Below, in pieces: positions 51,447 to 60,614 of a stretch of DNA of 64,000 bases. The stretch is from Nodosilinea sp. LEGE 06152 (GTDB lineage: Bacteria; Cyanobacteriota; Cyanobacteriia; Phormidesmidales; Phormidesmidaceae): assembly GCF_015207525.1 (NCBI RefSeq), contig NZ_JADEWR010000021.1, positions 7,124 through 71,123 of the forward strand, written 5' to 3'. The notes beneath the pieces were generated by a model. The model had not been told where the DNA came from and did not search any database. It saw only the letters and a list, made by a program, of their open reading frames with translations. A program made the translations under genes and the position numbers. The stretch's first letter is position 1. The number at the start of each line of letters is the position of its first letter.

Positions 51447-52862
51447 ACGGGTCGCGTCAAATCCGCGCTGCCGCAGAATCAGCCACGATTCCATCAGGTC
51501 TGGCCCCTGCAGGGCACCCATCAGCGCCGCCCGCAGCGATTTCATCACCAGCCCTTTTTTGACCCCCTGGGCCTTAGTCACGTCATTCACCAGCGCCTTG
51601 AGGTCGTCGATGGTAGCGGGGGATTGTGCCGTCAAGCCGTCCAGAATGCCCTGTAGGACAGCGGGCACTCCTTCAAGCTGCACCTGGGCCTTGGCATCGT
51701 CGGCAAAGCCAACAGTTTCGGTGAAGAAAAAGCGGCTCTGCTCTACCACATCGGTGAGCCGGGTCAGGCTGGGGGCGAGCATCGCCATCATGGGCACAAG
51801 CCAGCTTTGGTCGGCCTCAGCGTCAACAACATAGCCCGCCTCTTGAAGGTAGGGCAGCACTAGCTCTAGCAGGGCGGCAGGCTCCATCGCGTGCAGATAC
51901 TGGCTGTTGAGCCAGTCGAGCTTATCCCAGTCGAACTTGGCTCCGGCTTTGTTGACGCGATCGAAGCCGAATCGCTTGGCGGCTTCATCAAGGGTGAACT
52001 GCTCGGCGGCGTCGGGAGCCGACCAGCCCAGCAGGGTCATGTAATTGACCAGGGCCGGGGCCACAAAGCCCATTTTTTGAAAGTCAGAGATGGAGGTGAC
52101 GCCATCGCGCTTAGAGAGCTTCTGACCCGTTTGATTCAAAATCAGCGGCGTGTGGGCGAACTCTGGCACCGCCGCACCCAGCGCTTCGTAAAGCAAAATT
52201 TGCTTGGCGGTGTTGGCAATGTGATCTTCACCACGAATCACATGGGTAATGGCCATGTCGATGTCATCGACAACCACAGCCAGGTTGTAGAGGGGCTGAC
52301 CAATAGTGCTGGCGGAGGAGGCCCGCGCTACCACCATGTCGCCGCCCAGATCGCTAGCCTGCCAGGTCACCGTGCCGCGCACCATATCGTTCCACGCAAT
52401 AGTGCGGCTGTCGTCAATTTTGAAGCGAATCACCGCCGGACGGCCCTCAGCTTCGAAGGCGGCCTGCTGGTCGGGGGTGAGATCGCGGTGGCGGTTGTCG
52501 TAGCGGGGGGCATGGCCTCTGGCTTTCTGGGTCTCGCGCATGGTTTCTAACTCTTCGGGGGTGTCGTAGGCGCGATAGGCCATACCCGCATCCAGTAGAG
52601 TTTGAATGGCCTGACGGTAGAGGTCGAGCCGCTGCGACTGGAAGAAGGGGCCTTCGTCCCACTCCATGCCGAGCCACTTGAGGCCGGAGAGAATGTTTTC
52701 GGTAAATTCTGGCTTGGATCGCTCTTCGTCGGTGTCTTCGATGCGGAGAATGAACTGGCCGCCCTTGTGGCGGGCAAACAGCCAGTTGAACACAGCGGTG
52801 CGGGCGGTACCAATGTGCAGAGTTCCCGTGGGGCTAGGGGCAAGGCGAACGCGAACGGTCAT
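51420..52862 (-). CDS. gltX: Glutamyl-tRNA synthetase
   Basis: 480 residues, normal length for the discriminating or non-discriminating bacterial enzyme. HIGH-type motif SPTGTLHIGTARTAVFNWLF, and the KMSKS-type loop KLSKRDGVTSISDF. The anticodon-binding domain follows (about 330-480). In cyanobacteria the charged tRNA also feeds tetrapyrrole synthesis, so the enzyme serves both translation and chlorophyll. Overlaps the MFS gene by 27 bp at its 3' end. No other tRNA synthetase is nearby. Confidence 0.97.
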   Translation of the reverse strand: MTVRVRLAPSPTGTLHIGTARTAVFNWLFARHKGGQFILRIEDTDEERSKPEFTENILSGLKWLGMEWDEGPFFQSQRLDLYRQAIQTLLDAGMAYRAYDTPEELETMRETQKARGHAPRYDNRHRDLTPDQQAAFEAEGRPAVIRFKIDDSRTIAWNDMVRGTVTWQASDLGGDMVVARASSASTIGQPLYNLAVVVDDIDMAITHVIRGEDHIANTAKQILLYEALGAAVPEFAHTPLILNQTGQKLSKRDGVTSISDFQKMGFVAPALVNYMTLLGWSAPDAAEQFTLDEAAKRFGFDRVNKAGAKFDWDKLDWLNSQYLHAMEPAALLELVLPYLQEAGYVVDAEADQSWLVPMMAMLAPSLTRLTDVVEQSRFFFTETVGFADDAKAQVQLEGVPAVLQGILDGLTAQSPATIDDLKALVNDVTKAQGVKKGLVMKSLRAALMGALQGPDLMESWLILRQRGFDATRLKEALALS

Positions 52863-53305
52863 GGGGTTTCCTGCACTCTCAACAAAGGTTTCTAGACAGT
52901 CTCCTATTTTAGAGGGTTGGGGCGTTGGCCCTCAAGGCCAGTCCTTGACTATCGCATTGAGGATGAAAGCCTAAATCTCGGTAATAGGGAGGTGATGCGT
53001 AGGGTGCATTCGCGAAGCAATGCACCACCTAGGTTTTCTGTAGGAGCGGCGCACAATCCTGGGTAAAGGCCAAACCTACCGCTGGGGCCATTTCGCTGGC
53101 CCCAGCCCCCGGCTGCGCGCGTCCTGCGGCCTACGACAAGGACGTTCCGTCGTCCTTGACCTCCCGGAAAGGAGCGGCTGATCATCGGTTTAAACCTCTG
53201 TTCGCCAATGAGCTTGTAGGCAACATCCAATCTTAAGATTTTCAGATCCTAGCTGCTTTTTGCCACCATTCTCTCCCGTTCCCTCATCTCCCTATATCTC
53301 TTCAC
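52863..53305. other. Spacer between gltX and the amidase gene, with hairpins
   Basis: 443 bp. Two inverted repeats are clear: GGTGCATT/AATGCACC at 53003-53026 (8-bp arms, 8-nt loop) and CAAGGACG/CGTCCTTG at 53137-53158 (8-bp arms, 6-nt loop). The first resembles short mobile-type repeats that occur in many cyanobacterial spacers. No gene is visible. The left end holds the gltX promoter. Confidence 0.5.
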
Positions 53306-55081
53306 CTACTCACTCCCTGCCCCCGACTGCTGCACCCAAAGCTCTACTCCCTCCGCTAGGGTCTCCGCTAGTTGCGCTTGCTCCTGCGGGTCCACAATCC
53401 ACTCAAACTCATTGGGGTTGATCATGAAGCCGAGTTCGAGGAGGACGGACGGGGTTACGTGGGGGCGGGTAAGGGCCAGGTTGTTCCAAAAGACGCCGTA
53501 GGAGGGGCGATCGAGTTCGGCGACGAGGTAGTCGTGGAGAAACTGGGCCAGGCTGTGGGCCTGGGGATGGAACCAGAAAGCACCGATGCCAGCGGTATTT
53601 TCGGCATCGCCGCTGTCGGGCAGGGCGTTGTAGTGAATGCTGAGGGCGAGGGTAGGCTCGACCTGGGCGATCTGGGCAGGGCGATCGTTGATGGCGACGG
53701 TGCTGTCGTCAGTGCGGGTCATGATCACGCGCGCCCCACGGGCTTCGAGGGCGGCTTGCAGCAGCAGGGATACTTGCAGGTTGGGAGTTTTTTCAGGCGT
53801 GCCATCGGGGCCGAGGGCACCCGGTTCTTCGCCGCCGTGGCCGGGGTCAATCAGAATGGTCGTGCCTGCTAGGGGGCGAGAGGCTTGAACGGCGGGGGGC
53901 TGTCGGAGGGAGAGCACCAGGGTTGTGCCCTCGTAGCGCAGCTTGTAGCCCCACTGCTGCTCGGATTTGAGGTTGATGCGGTACTGCACCTGGTCGGGCA
54001 GCACAGGGTGCCAGTCGAGGCGATCGACCAGCCCGTCATCGGTAACGAAGATGGTATCGGTTTGGGGGACGGTGTTGTGCAGGGTGAGGGTGAAGGTATC
54101 AGAATCTTGCTGCACATCAACCGGGACAGGGACTTGCAGGGGAAAGAGAATTTCAGTCCAGCCGGGCACCTGGCGGGAGGTAATGCCGCGAATCAGCGAT
54201 CGCGGTACTCCAGCCCCAGCTACAGCCACCGTTTCGCTGGCCCGAATCCAGCCGCCGTAGTCGAGGCGCAGCCAGTCGCCCTCGCGACCTGTCACCCTAG
54301 CGCGAGTGCCTTGGGGTAACGGTGTGAGGCGTGAATAGTCGGTGCTGGGGCCGGTGCGGGCGACGCCAGCGGCAGCGGTGACTTCGATAACCTCGATCGC
54401 GCTAGGCTCCAGAACAGTTACAGAACCGGGGGCGGCATCTGTCACCGTAGAGCCACCCTGGGCGAGGCGGTAGACGGGCTGGCCCAGATCGCCCGGTGCC
54501 TCAGCCATGAAACAGCTTTCGTAGCGGCTGGGGCCAGTGGTGGCAATGGGGTTGGCCTGATCGGTCAGAACGGCTGAGTTGGGGGGCAAATCGGCGCGAT
54601 CGCCCTGGGGCAGCAGGGTATAGATCTGCCCGGCCAGCGCTGCTGTGACGGTAGCATTCGCCGGAGCCACGGCCCCCAGGCACACCCAGTCGCCGGGCTG
54701 GCGAGCGATATCTGCTCCGGGCAGCAGCGAGCCTTCGGCAAAGCCCAGGGTTTCTGGCAGCACTGGCCCGCTAGCCACCCGCGTCACCGTAATTGACAGG
54801 GTTTGGTCGCCCTGGGTGAGGGTAAAAGTGTTGAGGCCAGGGGCCAGGGGCCGCGAGGGGGCAAAATGACCGGCCTCACTGCGATCTTCGATCGGTTCAC
54901 CATTGAGCAACACCGGCTGGTCGGGTGCGCCTGTGCCAATGAAAAAAATCTGTGCTGCCGTAGTTTGATGGTTGTTGGGGGGATATACCACCTGAAGGGA
55001 TGACTGAGCACTGGCCAGCGTAGTGATGCTGACCGTGCTGAGCCCGGCAAGGGCGGCTGCGCCCCAAACCCACTGCGCCAT
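53306..55081 (-). CDS. N-acetylmuramoyl-L-alanine amidase with AMIN and SH3-like domains
   Basis: 591 residues from the ATG MAQWVWGAAALAG; a TTG at 55141 would add 20. Signal peptide first, then a beta-rich region, an SH3b-like domain (about 235-300, AAAGVARTGPSTDYSRLTPL), an AMIN-like domain (about 310-390) that targets cell wall, and Amidase_3 at the C-terminus. Zinc and catalytic residues are intact: DPGHGGEEPGA, a Glu in PEKTPNL, SIHYNALPD, and LLELGFMINPNE. It cuts the sugar-peptide bond in peptidoglycan. In Nostoc such AmiC enzymes drill the septal nanopores. The LCP gene lies directly upstream on the same strand. Confidence 0.92.
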   Translation of the reverse strand: MAQWVWGAAALAGLSTVSITTLASAQSSLQVVYPPNNHQTTAAQIFFIGTGAPDQPVLLNGEPIEDRSEAGHFAPSRPLAPGLNTFTLTQGDQTLSITVTRVASGPVLPETLGFAEGSLLPGADIARQPGDWVCLGAVAPANATVTAALAGQIYTLLPQGDRADLPPNSAVLTDQANPIATTGPSRYESCFMAEAPGDLGQPVYRLAQGGSTVTDAAPGSVTVLEPSAIEVIEVTAAAGVARTGPSTDYSRLTPLPQGTRARVTGREGDWLRLDYGGWIRASETVAVAGAGVPRSLIRGITSRQVPGWTEILFPLQVPVPVDVQQDSDTFTLTLHNTVPQTDTIFVTDDGLVDRLDWHPVLPDQVQYRINLKSEQQWGYKLRYEGTTLVLSLRQPPAVQASRPLAGTTILIDPGHGGEEPGALGPDGTPEKTPNLQVSLLLQAALEARGARVIMTRTDDSTVAINDRPAQIAQVEPTLALSIHYNALPDSGDAENTAGIGAFWFHPQAHSLAQFLHDYLVAELDRPSYGVFWNNLALTRPHVTPSVLLELGFMINPNEFEWIVDPQEQAQLAETLAEGVELWVQQSGAGSE

Positions 55082-55171
55082 AGAGGTTAGTCCAATGCGA
55101 TCGCTACCCAGCCAGTCTACGCCCTTCGGTGGCGTTCTCAAATCAGCAGCGTGCTCAAAACCTAGAATGGC

Positions 55172-56575
55172 CTACAGCGACTCGCCTAAGCCCTGATTCC
55201 AGTCTTGACCCAGCTGAATAGTGATGTCGGAATTGAGGGCACCCGTACTCTCAACCCGCACTTCGCCAATGCCCAAAAATCGATGCACCATTTCGGCGGT
55301 GGCCCCATCGCCTCGCTGAGCCACAATGCGGCTGATCGGCAGCGGATCGTTTAGGGTTTTGTCTACAAACACGTTGGAGTAGCCGCTGTCGCGCAGGGCT
55401 CTGGTGAGGGCCTGCACCGCTACCGGATTGTTGGTACTGTCTTGAATGGCCACCCGCACTCGGCTGGGGTCGCTGGTTGTGGTCACGGTTTGAGTGCCAA
55501 ACCCAAAGTATTGATCAACCATGCCGTCAATGTCGTTGTAGCTGGGCAGCCAGTAGCTGGCCTGGTAGTCTTGGGGACGACTAAAGGTACCGGGCAGCAT
55601 CAGCATTTGCACATTGGAGCGGTTGATTTGCGCCCCATAGCCCACCAGAGCCAGCAGCTCTTCGACGGTGAGGTTGGTATCAACATTAGATTGCACCACC
55701 GAGAGAATTTTGGGCAGTCGGGTAATGGTAGCTGGGTTAAGGGTCTGCTCGGCCAGCGCGCGCATAAACATTTGCTGGCGCTGCACGCGGCCAATATCGC
55801 CCTGCGAGTCGTAGCGGAAGCGCAGAAACTGAAGCGCTTTGTTGCCGTCGAGGGTTTGTTCGCCAGCCTTGAGGTTGATGTAGAGGTGCTGGCTGTCGTC
55901 TTGGTATTTCATGTCTGCGGGCACGTTGACCGTGACTCCGCCCAAAGCGTCAATCAGCTTTTCGACCCCCTGCACGTTGATGCGTACGTAGCGATCGATC
56001 GCCACCCCACCCAGCAGATCGCTCACCGACTCTGCCGCCAGGGCCGGGCCGCCATCGCGGTTGGCCTCGTTGAGCTTGGTCAGCCGACCGCGCACGTAGG
56101 TGCGTGTGTCCCTAGGCAGTGACAGCACCACCAGCTGCTCGGTTTGGGGGTTAAACCGCAGCAGCAGCATTGAATCTGACAGGCCCTCAAAGGAATTCAC
56201 CAGAGCGTGGTAGCCCACATCCTGCAGCTCAGGCGGCACATCGGTAACATCGGTGGTCAGCACCTTAACGCCCAACACCAGAATGTTGACCGGACGCGTC
56301 AGACGCGGCAGACGCAGGTTGCCACTCGACGAAATCGGCGTCTCCTGGCTAAATGCCCCAGCTTCGTCAGCACTCAGCTGCTGCTGCATTAGCGGTGCCG
56401 CCGACAAGGAAACCGCCAAAAACGCTCCCGCTACGCCAGACACCGCCGCGACTCCGGCCAGGGCAATACCTACGCCCAACATGCGTGGAATGCGCCGCCG
56501 CTTTTGAACCGGCATTTTTTGAGAATGACCCTGGGGTGGATGGGCTTTGAGATGGTGAGAGTTACGTTGAGACAC
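55172..56575 (-). CDS. LytR-CpsA-Psr (LCP) family protein
   Basis: 467 residues from a GTG with GAGG six bases upstream. A basic cytoplasmic tail and one membrane helix (about 31-60) precede the LCP domain (about 95-290), with LVVLSLPRDTRTYVRGRLTK and INLKAGEQTLDGNKALQFLRF, the polyprenyl-binding arginines being in RDTR and RFRYDSQGDIGRVQRQQ. A LytR_C domain follows (about 350-440). LCP proteins attach polymers to peptidoglycan. It is 90 bp upstream of the amidase gene and probably shares its transcript. Confidence 0.93.
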   Translation of the reverse strand: MSQRNSHHLKAHPPQGHSQKMPVQKRRRIPRMLGVGIALAGVAAVSGVAGAFLAVSLSAAPLMQQQLSADEAGAFSQETPISSSGNLRLPRLTRPVNILVLGVKVLTTDVTDVPPELQDVGYHALVNSFEGLSDSMLLLRFNPQTEQLVVLSLPRDTRTYVRGRLTKLNEANRDGGPALAAESVSDLLGGVAIDRYVRINVQGVEKLIDALGGVTVNVPADMKYQDDSQHLYINLKAGEQTLDGNKALQFLRFRYDSQGDIGRVQRQQMFMRALAEQTLNPATITRLPKILSVVQSNVDTNLTVEELLALVGYGAQINRSNVQMLMLPGTFSRPQDYQASYWLPSYNDIDGMVDQYFGFGTQTVTTTSDPSRVRVAIQDSTNNPVAVQALTRALRDSGYSNVFVDKTLNDPLPISRIVAQRGDGATAEMVHRFLGIGEVRVESTGALNSDITIQLGQDWNQGLGESL

Positions 56576-56806
56576 CAGGGACCTCGGGGGGCAATAAAAG
56601 TGAACGCTGTGTAGCTTGCAGGCCCGCCCAGTCGCTCACTAAAGAAAGAACCTGCAAAATTTTTAGCTGCATGGTAGCAGCAATTTAGACAACCGACCCA
56701 CGTAATATAAGTCAGCCCTGCAAAATTGCGCGATATTAGCAAGCGATCGCCCCAGGACAGACTTAACCCTGCAAGCAAAGCTCCACGGCTAACTGTGGCC
56801 GAGGAA

Positions 56807-57166
56807 CTAGGGCAACCGCTTGCTCAACCGACTAAATCCGGGCAAGTTGACAGATTTTCCCTGGAGCAGACGCACCATGAGCACCAGGTTAGTGAGGGTA
56901 TAGCCCGTAGTTACCAGAGTATTGGTAATCAACAGCCGCAGCGACAGCCCTGGGGCCAGGTGACTGCCCGCGCTCAGCAGACCGTAGGTAACGACCCAGG
57001 TTAAAGCTAGGGTCACCACCAGCCGACTAACGGCCAGTTCCTGGCGACTACCTTGTTTCTGCCACAGGCTATAGGCCGCTGGCAACAGTCCAAAGATAGG
57101 GACCAGGTAAATCGTTAGCTTGAGGCGTTCTAGGGTTTCCCCCGAGGCGGGGCTGGCTCTTTTCAT
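56807..57166 (-). CDS. Small membrane protein, unrecognised
   Basis: 119 residues from the ATG MKRASPASGETLERLKLT; the frame runs further upstream but that part does not look like protein. Three membrane segments: LTIYLVPIFGLLPAAYSLW, SRLVVTLALTWVVTYGLLSA and LLITNTLVTTGYTLTNLVLM. The C-terminus is basic. It looks like a conserved cyanobacterial membrane protein but I cannot name the family. It follows coaBC on the same strand. Confidence 0.7.
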   Translation of the reverse strand: MKRASPASGETLERLKLTIYLVPIFGLLPAAYSLWQKQGSRQELAVSRLVVTLALTWVVTYGLLSAGSHLAPGLSLRLLITNTLVTTGYTLTNLVLMVRLLQGKSVNLPGFSRLSKRLP

Positions 57167-57308
57167 AGACCTTGGCTCTAGACAGAGGGTGAGAAAATTC
57201 ACGGCAGGACATGCCCAGATTATGCCCCACACCATTGGCTCAAGTGCACCCACCCTGTGCAGAATGCCAAGTGGGCCGATCGCGCACCCATCCCCCAGGG
57301 CAGTGCCG

Positions 57309-58544
57309 CTAGAACCCAACCCTCAGCAGGGCATCCCAGAGCTGGTGAGCTAAAGAAAGTTTGGTGCAGGGCGCAATGGCGAACTTATCGCCCGATCGAG
57401 TGAGCAAAACCGCCTGATTGCGATCGCCCCCAAACCCGCTCCCTACCACATCGATTGGGTTGGCCACAATCGCGTCTAGCCCCTTGCGCTGGAGCTTGTC
57501 GAGCGCAGGGGCAACAATATCGCCGGTCTGGGCCGCAAAGCCAATCAGGCGCTGGTGAGGCGATCGCCTTTGGGCCAGGTCGGCCACAATGTCGGGCACC
57601 TGGGCCAGGGGTAGAGCCCCTGGCAGGTCGGCCTTGGCGAGCTTGGTCGTGGCCTGGGTGGCAGGCTTTACATCGGCTACCGCCGCCGCCATTACTACCC
57701 AACTGGCCTGGGGTAGGTGGGTGAGCATGGCCAGGTGCATCTCCTCAGCCGTGGTCACGCCCACGGCTTGCATACCCCCCACGCGGGCCGTGAGGGAGTC
57801 GTCTAGGGGACCGTGAACCAGGGTGACAGTTGCCCCTCGGTGCAGGGCCGCCTGGGCCAGGGCAATGCCCATTTTGCCGCTGGCGGGGTTGCCAATAAAC
57901 CGCACCGGATCTAAAAATTCGCGGGTGCTGCCGGTGCTAATCAACAGATGCTGGCCCACCAGGTCACGCTTGCCCCTGGTGTGCAGCAGCGAGTGAATGT
58001 GGATGAGAATATCCTCAGGTTCGGCCATGCGCCCGGTGCCAATGCGATCGCAGGCTAGCACCCCACTCCCCGGCTCCAGGCTGTGGTAGCGATCATCCTG
58101 CAAAAGCTGGTGCCAGTTGCGCTGCACGGCCCGCTGCTGCCACATGTCGGTATTCATAGCCGGAGCCAGCAGCACCGGACAGGTCGAGGCCAACACTGTA
58201 TTGGTCAGCAAATTGTCCGCCAGGCCGTGGGCCAGCTTGCCCAGCGTATTGGCGCTCAGGGGCGCAATCACCAGCAGTTCAGCCCATTCGCCAAGTTCAA
58301 TGTGCAGCGGGCGACCCTGGGCGGCCTGCCAAAACGATTCGTCGGTGTAGGCCGGGTGGCGCGACAGGGTCGCTACCGTCAGCGGCGGAATGAAGGCCTG
58401 CCCCTGCTGAGTCAGCACGGCCCGCACCGCTACGCCTGCTTTGGCTAGCGAGGAGATCACAGAGCACACCTTGTAGGCAGCAATGCCGCCGCTGATGCCC
58501 ACCAGGACCCGACGAGCTTCCAAGGTTGTAGACCTGTCCGTCAT
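57309..58544 (-). CDS. coaBC: Bifunctional phosphopantothenoylcysteine decarboxylase/synthetase
   Basis: 411 residues. CoaC half: VLVGISGGIAAYKVCSVISS, ELLVIAPLSANTLGKLAHGLADNLLT, LLAPAMNTDMW and the active cysteine in GVLACDRIGTGRMAEP. CoaB half: HLLISTGSTREFLDPVRFIGN, the CTP-binding PASGKMGIALAQAA, and the later TTKLAKADLP. It makes 4'-phosphopantetheine from 4'-phosphopantothenate in CoA synthesis. Its position next to DUF2555 is a common cyanobacterial arrangement as I recall it. Confidence 0.95.
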   Translation of the reverse strand: MTDRSTTLEARRVLVGISGGIAAYKVCSVISSLAKAGVAVRAVLTQQGQAFIPPLTVATLSRHPAYTDESFWQAAQGRPLHIELGEWAELLVIAPLSANTLGKLAHGLADNLLTNTVLASTCPVLLAPAMNTDMWQQRAVQRNWHQLLQDDRYHSLEPGSGVLACDRIGTGRMAEPEDILIHIHSLLHTRGKRDLVGQHLLISTGSTREFLDPVRFIGNPASGKMGIALAQAALHRGATVTLVHGPLDDSLTARVGGMQAVGVTTAEEMHLAMLTHLPQASWVVMAAAVADVKPATQATTKLAKADLPGALPLAQVPDIVADLAQRRSPHQRLIGFAAQTGDIVAPALDKLQRKGLDAIVANPIDVVGSGFGGDRNQAVLLTRSGDKFAIAPCTKLSLAHQLWDALLRVGF

Positions 58545-58652
58545 GCCCGATCCGAATGCAGAAAACTCGATTTAACCATAGACAAGACAGGGCGAACACT
58601 GGCTCGTCCCTACCAAGCGGGGGTATGCAGTCAGAATTTGGGGCTAGACGAG

Positions 58653-58865
58653 CTACGACTCATCGTAGGGTTCGAGGTCGAGCAGGTAGACGTAGGACTC
58701 CACCAGCTCAGGCCGCTGAAACGCGATCGCCCGCAGCAAGTGCCAGTCTTGCAGCCCCTCAAAGGCGCTGTCGTAGGCGTCGGTCTCAAGGCGACGGGCC
58801 AGCTCAGCCACCGTATCCGGTGTCATATCTGAGACAGCCTGCTGCGAAACATGTAGGCTTTGCAT
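58653..58865 (-). CDS. DUF2555 protein
   Basis: 70 residues. Pattern of the cyanobacterial family DUF2555: MTPDTVAELARRLETDAYDS then GLQDWHLLRAIAFQRPELVE and YVYLLDLEPYDES. No membrane segment. It lies directly upstream of coaBC on the same strand (108 bp gap), consistent with a joint transcript. Role unknown. Confidence 0.85.
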   Translation of the reverse strand: MQSLHVSQQAVSDMTPDTVAELARRLETDAYDSAFEGLQDWHLLRAIAFQRPELVESYVYLLDLEPYDES

Positions 58866-58962
58866 AGTCTTTTCCCCCGTAGCGACATCTGCCCTGCTGC
58901 TGCGCGATCGCCCCTAGGGGCCGGTCCTTGACCATCGCAGTCTGGGGTCAGTTCACCTGCCT

Positions 58963-59649
58963 TCATCCTAAAGGGTTGGCCAGAGTATTCTGCCGACCCT
59001 GCCTCAAATCTTCGCAAAACCCGGCAATTAAACCCATGACCTGAGGTGGTATTTCATGCCCCATCGCTATTTCGTGCCAGGTTACGGGTTGCCCCTGAGC
59101 CGCCAAAGCCTCTTTAGCCTGGTAGGCCAGCGCGATCGGCACTACCGGGTCAGACGTGCCGTGTACCAACATTACCGGGCGGGGGCTGACCGGGGCCTGG
59201 GCGGCGCTGTGCAAGTAGCCGCTGAGCACAACCTGCCCCGCTAAGGGCAGCTGCGGCCCCACGTCGAGCGTCATTGCGCCGCCTTGGGAGAACCCAGCTA
59301 GAATGGTGCGCTCTAGAGGAATGCGGGTGGTTTTGGTCAGATCGAGCAGCCAGCTCTTTAGCCGCGCCTGGCTGGCTTGCAGATCAGCCTGAACCGTAAA
59401 ATCGTGGGGACGGCGGAAGTCATACCCGGCCGGAAAGCCATACCACATGCGACCTCCCAGCGCTTGGGGATGGGGCCAGGGCGCATCGGGAAAGACCATC
59501 ATGACCCCGTCAAGGCTCAGATAGGGCGCTAGCCCCACCAAGTCGGCGGCATTGGCCCCCCAGCCGTGAAGCGCCACCAGGCACCAGTCGGCGGTGCCAT
59601 CGGTAGGGCCGTAGGTGAGGGCCTGCAGGGGTGGGGAGGTGGGTGACAT
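58963..59649 (-). CDS. Alpha/beta hydrolase, phospholipase/carboxylesterase type
   Basis: 228 residues. The oxyanion region LVALHGWGANAADLVGLAPY, nucleophile GFSQGGAMTLD, acid in LVHGTSDPVVPI and histidine in EIAMGHEIPPQV form a complete triad. No signal peptide. The family cleaves short carboxylic esters or lysophospholipids; the natural substrate is unknown. Confidence 0.9.
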   Translation of the reverse strand: MSPTSPPLQALTYGPTDGTADWCLVALHGWGANAADLVGLAPYLSLDGVMMVFPDAPWPHPQALGGRMWYGFPAGYDFRRPHDFTVQADLQASQARLKSWLLDLTKTTRIPLERTILAGFSQGGAMTLDVGPQLPLAGQVVLSGYLHSAAQAPVSPRPVMLVHGTSDPVVPIALAYQAKEALAAQGQPVTWHEIAMGHEIPPQVMGLIAGFCEDLRQGRQNTLANPLG

Positions 59650-59718
59650 GGGATTTTGGATTGGCGATTTTGGATTGGGGGAGGCTATTGAAACTTCGGG
59701 GAAAGCATCAATAGCGGG

Positions 59719-60588
59719 TTAGCGATGGCGCTGACGGGCCTCTAGCCGCGATCGCTTCTCTGGGGTCAGCTCAGCATAGCAGTGGGGGCAGGAGATACCC
59801 GCTTCGTACTCGGGAGCGGCTTGTTCAACGGGGCTGACGGGATGACCGCAGCCCAGACAAAGCTCGTGGTCGGTGGGGTTGAGCTGGTGGTCAACGGCAA
59901 CGCGATCGTCAAAGACAAAACAGTCGCCCTGCCACAGGCTGTCGGCCTCAGGCACGGTTTTGAGGTAGTTCAAAATGCCGCCCCGGAGGTGGTAAACCTG
60001 CTCAAAGCCCTGCGATCGCAGATAGGCCGTGGCCTTCTCGCAGCGAATGCCGCCGGTACAAAACATCGCCACTTTTTTGTGCTGGGCCGGGTCGAGGTGG
60101 GTGGCTACGTAGTCGGGTAATTCTCGAAAGGCGTGAGTCTGGGGATTTTTTGCGCCCTTGAAGGTGCCCAGGTCTACCTCAAAATCATTGCGGGCGTCGA
60201 TCAGTACAACGTCAGAATCGGTGACTACCCGGTTCCAGTCGTGGGGATCGATATAGGTGCCGACCTCCTGCTGGGCAGGGTTGATCTCGGGCCGCCCCAG
60301 GGTGACAATTTCGGGCTTGAGCTTCACCTTCATGCGCTCAAAGGGAGCGTGAGTGGTGGTGGATTCTTGATGGGTAAAAGCCCCTATCTCGGGATGCTGG
60401 TGGAGCCATTCTAGAAGTTGATCAATGCCTCGGCGAGACCCGGCCACAGTGGCATTTAACCCTTCGCTAGCCAGCAGAATTGTGCCCCGCAGCTCCCAGC
60501 CCAAGCAGCGTTCTAATAGCTCGGCTCGCAAGGCCCCTGGCTCGCTCAGCGGCACAAATTTATAAAAGGTGGCGATCACCCAATTCAT
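59719..60588 (-). CDS. trhO: tRNA uridine hydroxylase, rhodanese type
   Basis: 289 residues from the ATG (MNWVIATFYKFVPL); a TTG 18 bp upstream is unlikely. N-terminal acylphosphatase-like part, then a rhodanese domain with the active cysteine in VAMFCTGGIRCEKATAYLRS, and a C-terminal zinc-ribbon-like segment (CLGCGHPV and ISCPHCYAEL). This is the YceA/TrhO family, which hydroxylates uridine 34 in tRNA in an oxygen-dependent way. Confidence 0.93.
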   Translation of the reverse strand: MNWVIATFYKFVPLSEPGALRAELLERCLGWELRGTILLASEGLNATVAGSRRGIDQLLEWLHQHPEIGAFTHQESTTTHAPFERMKVKLKPEIVTLGRPEINPAQQEVGTYIDPHDWNRVVTDSDVVLIDARNDFEVDLGTFKGAKNPQTHAFRELPDYVATHLDPAQHKKVAMFCTGGIRCEKATAYLRSQGFEQVYHLRGGILNYLKTVPEADSLWQGDCFVFDDRVAVDHQLNPTDHELCLGCGHPVSPVEQAAPEYEAGISCPHCYAELTPEKRSRLEARQRHR

Positions 60589-60614
60589 CGTTCGACCCAG
60601 CCACAAAGCCTCAA

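Noticed and set aside
53003..53026. GGTGCATT/AATGCACC hairpin as a possible insertion-sequence end or CRISPR repeat
   Set aside because: Only one copy is present, with no array, no transposase and no target duplication seen.
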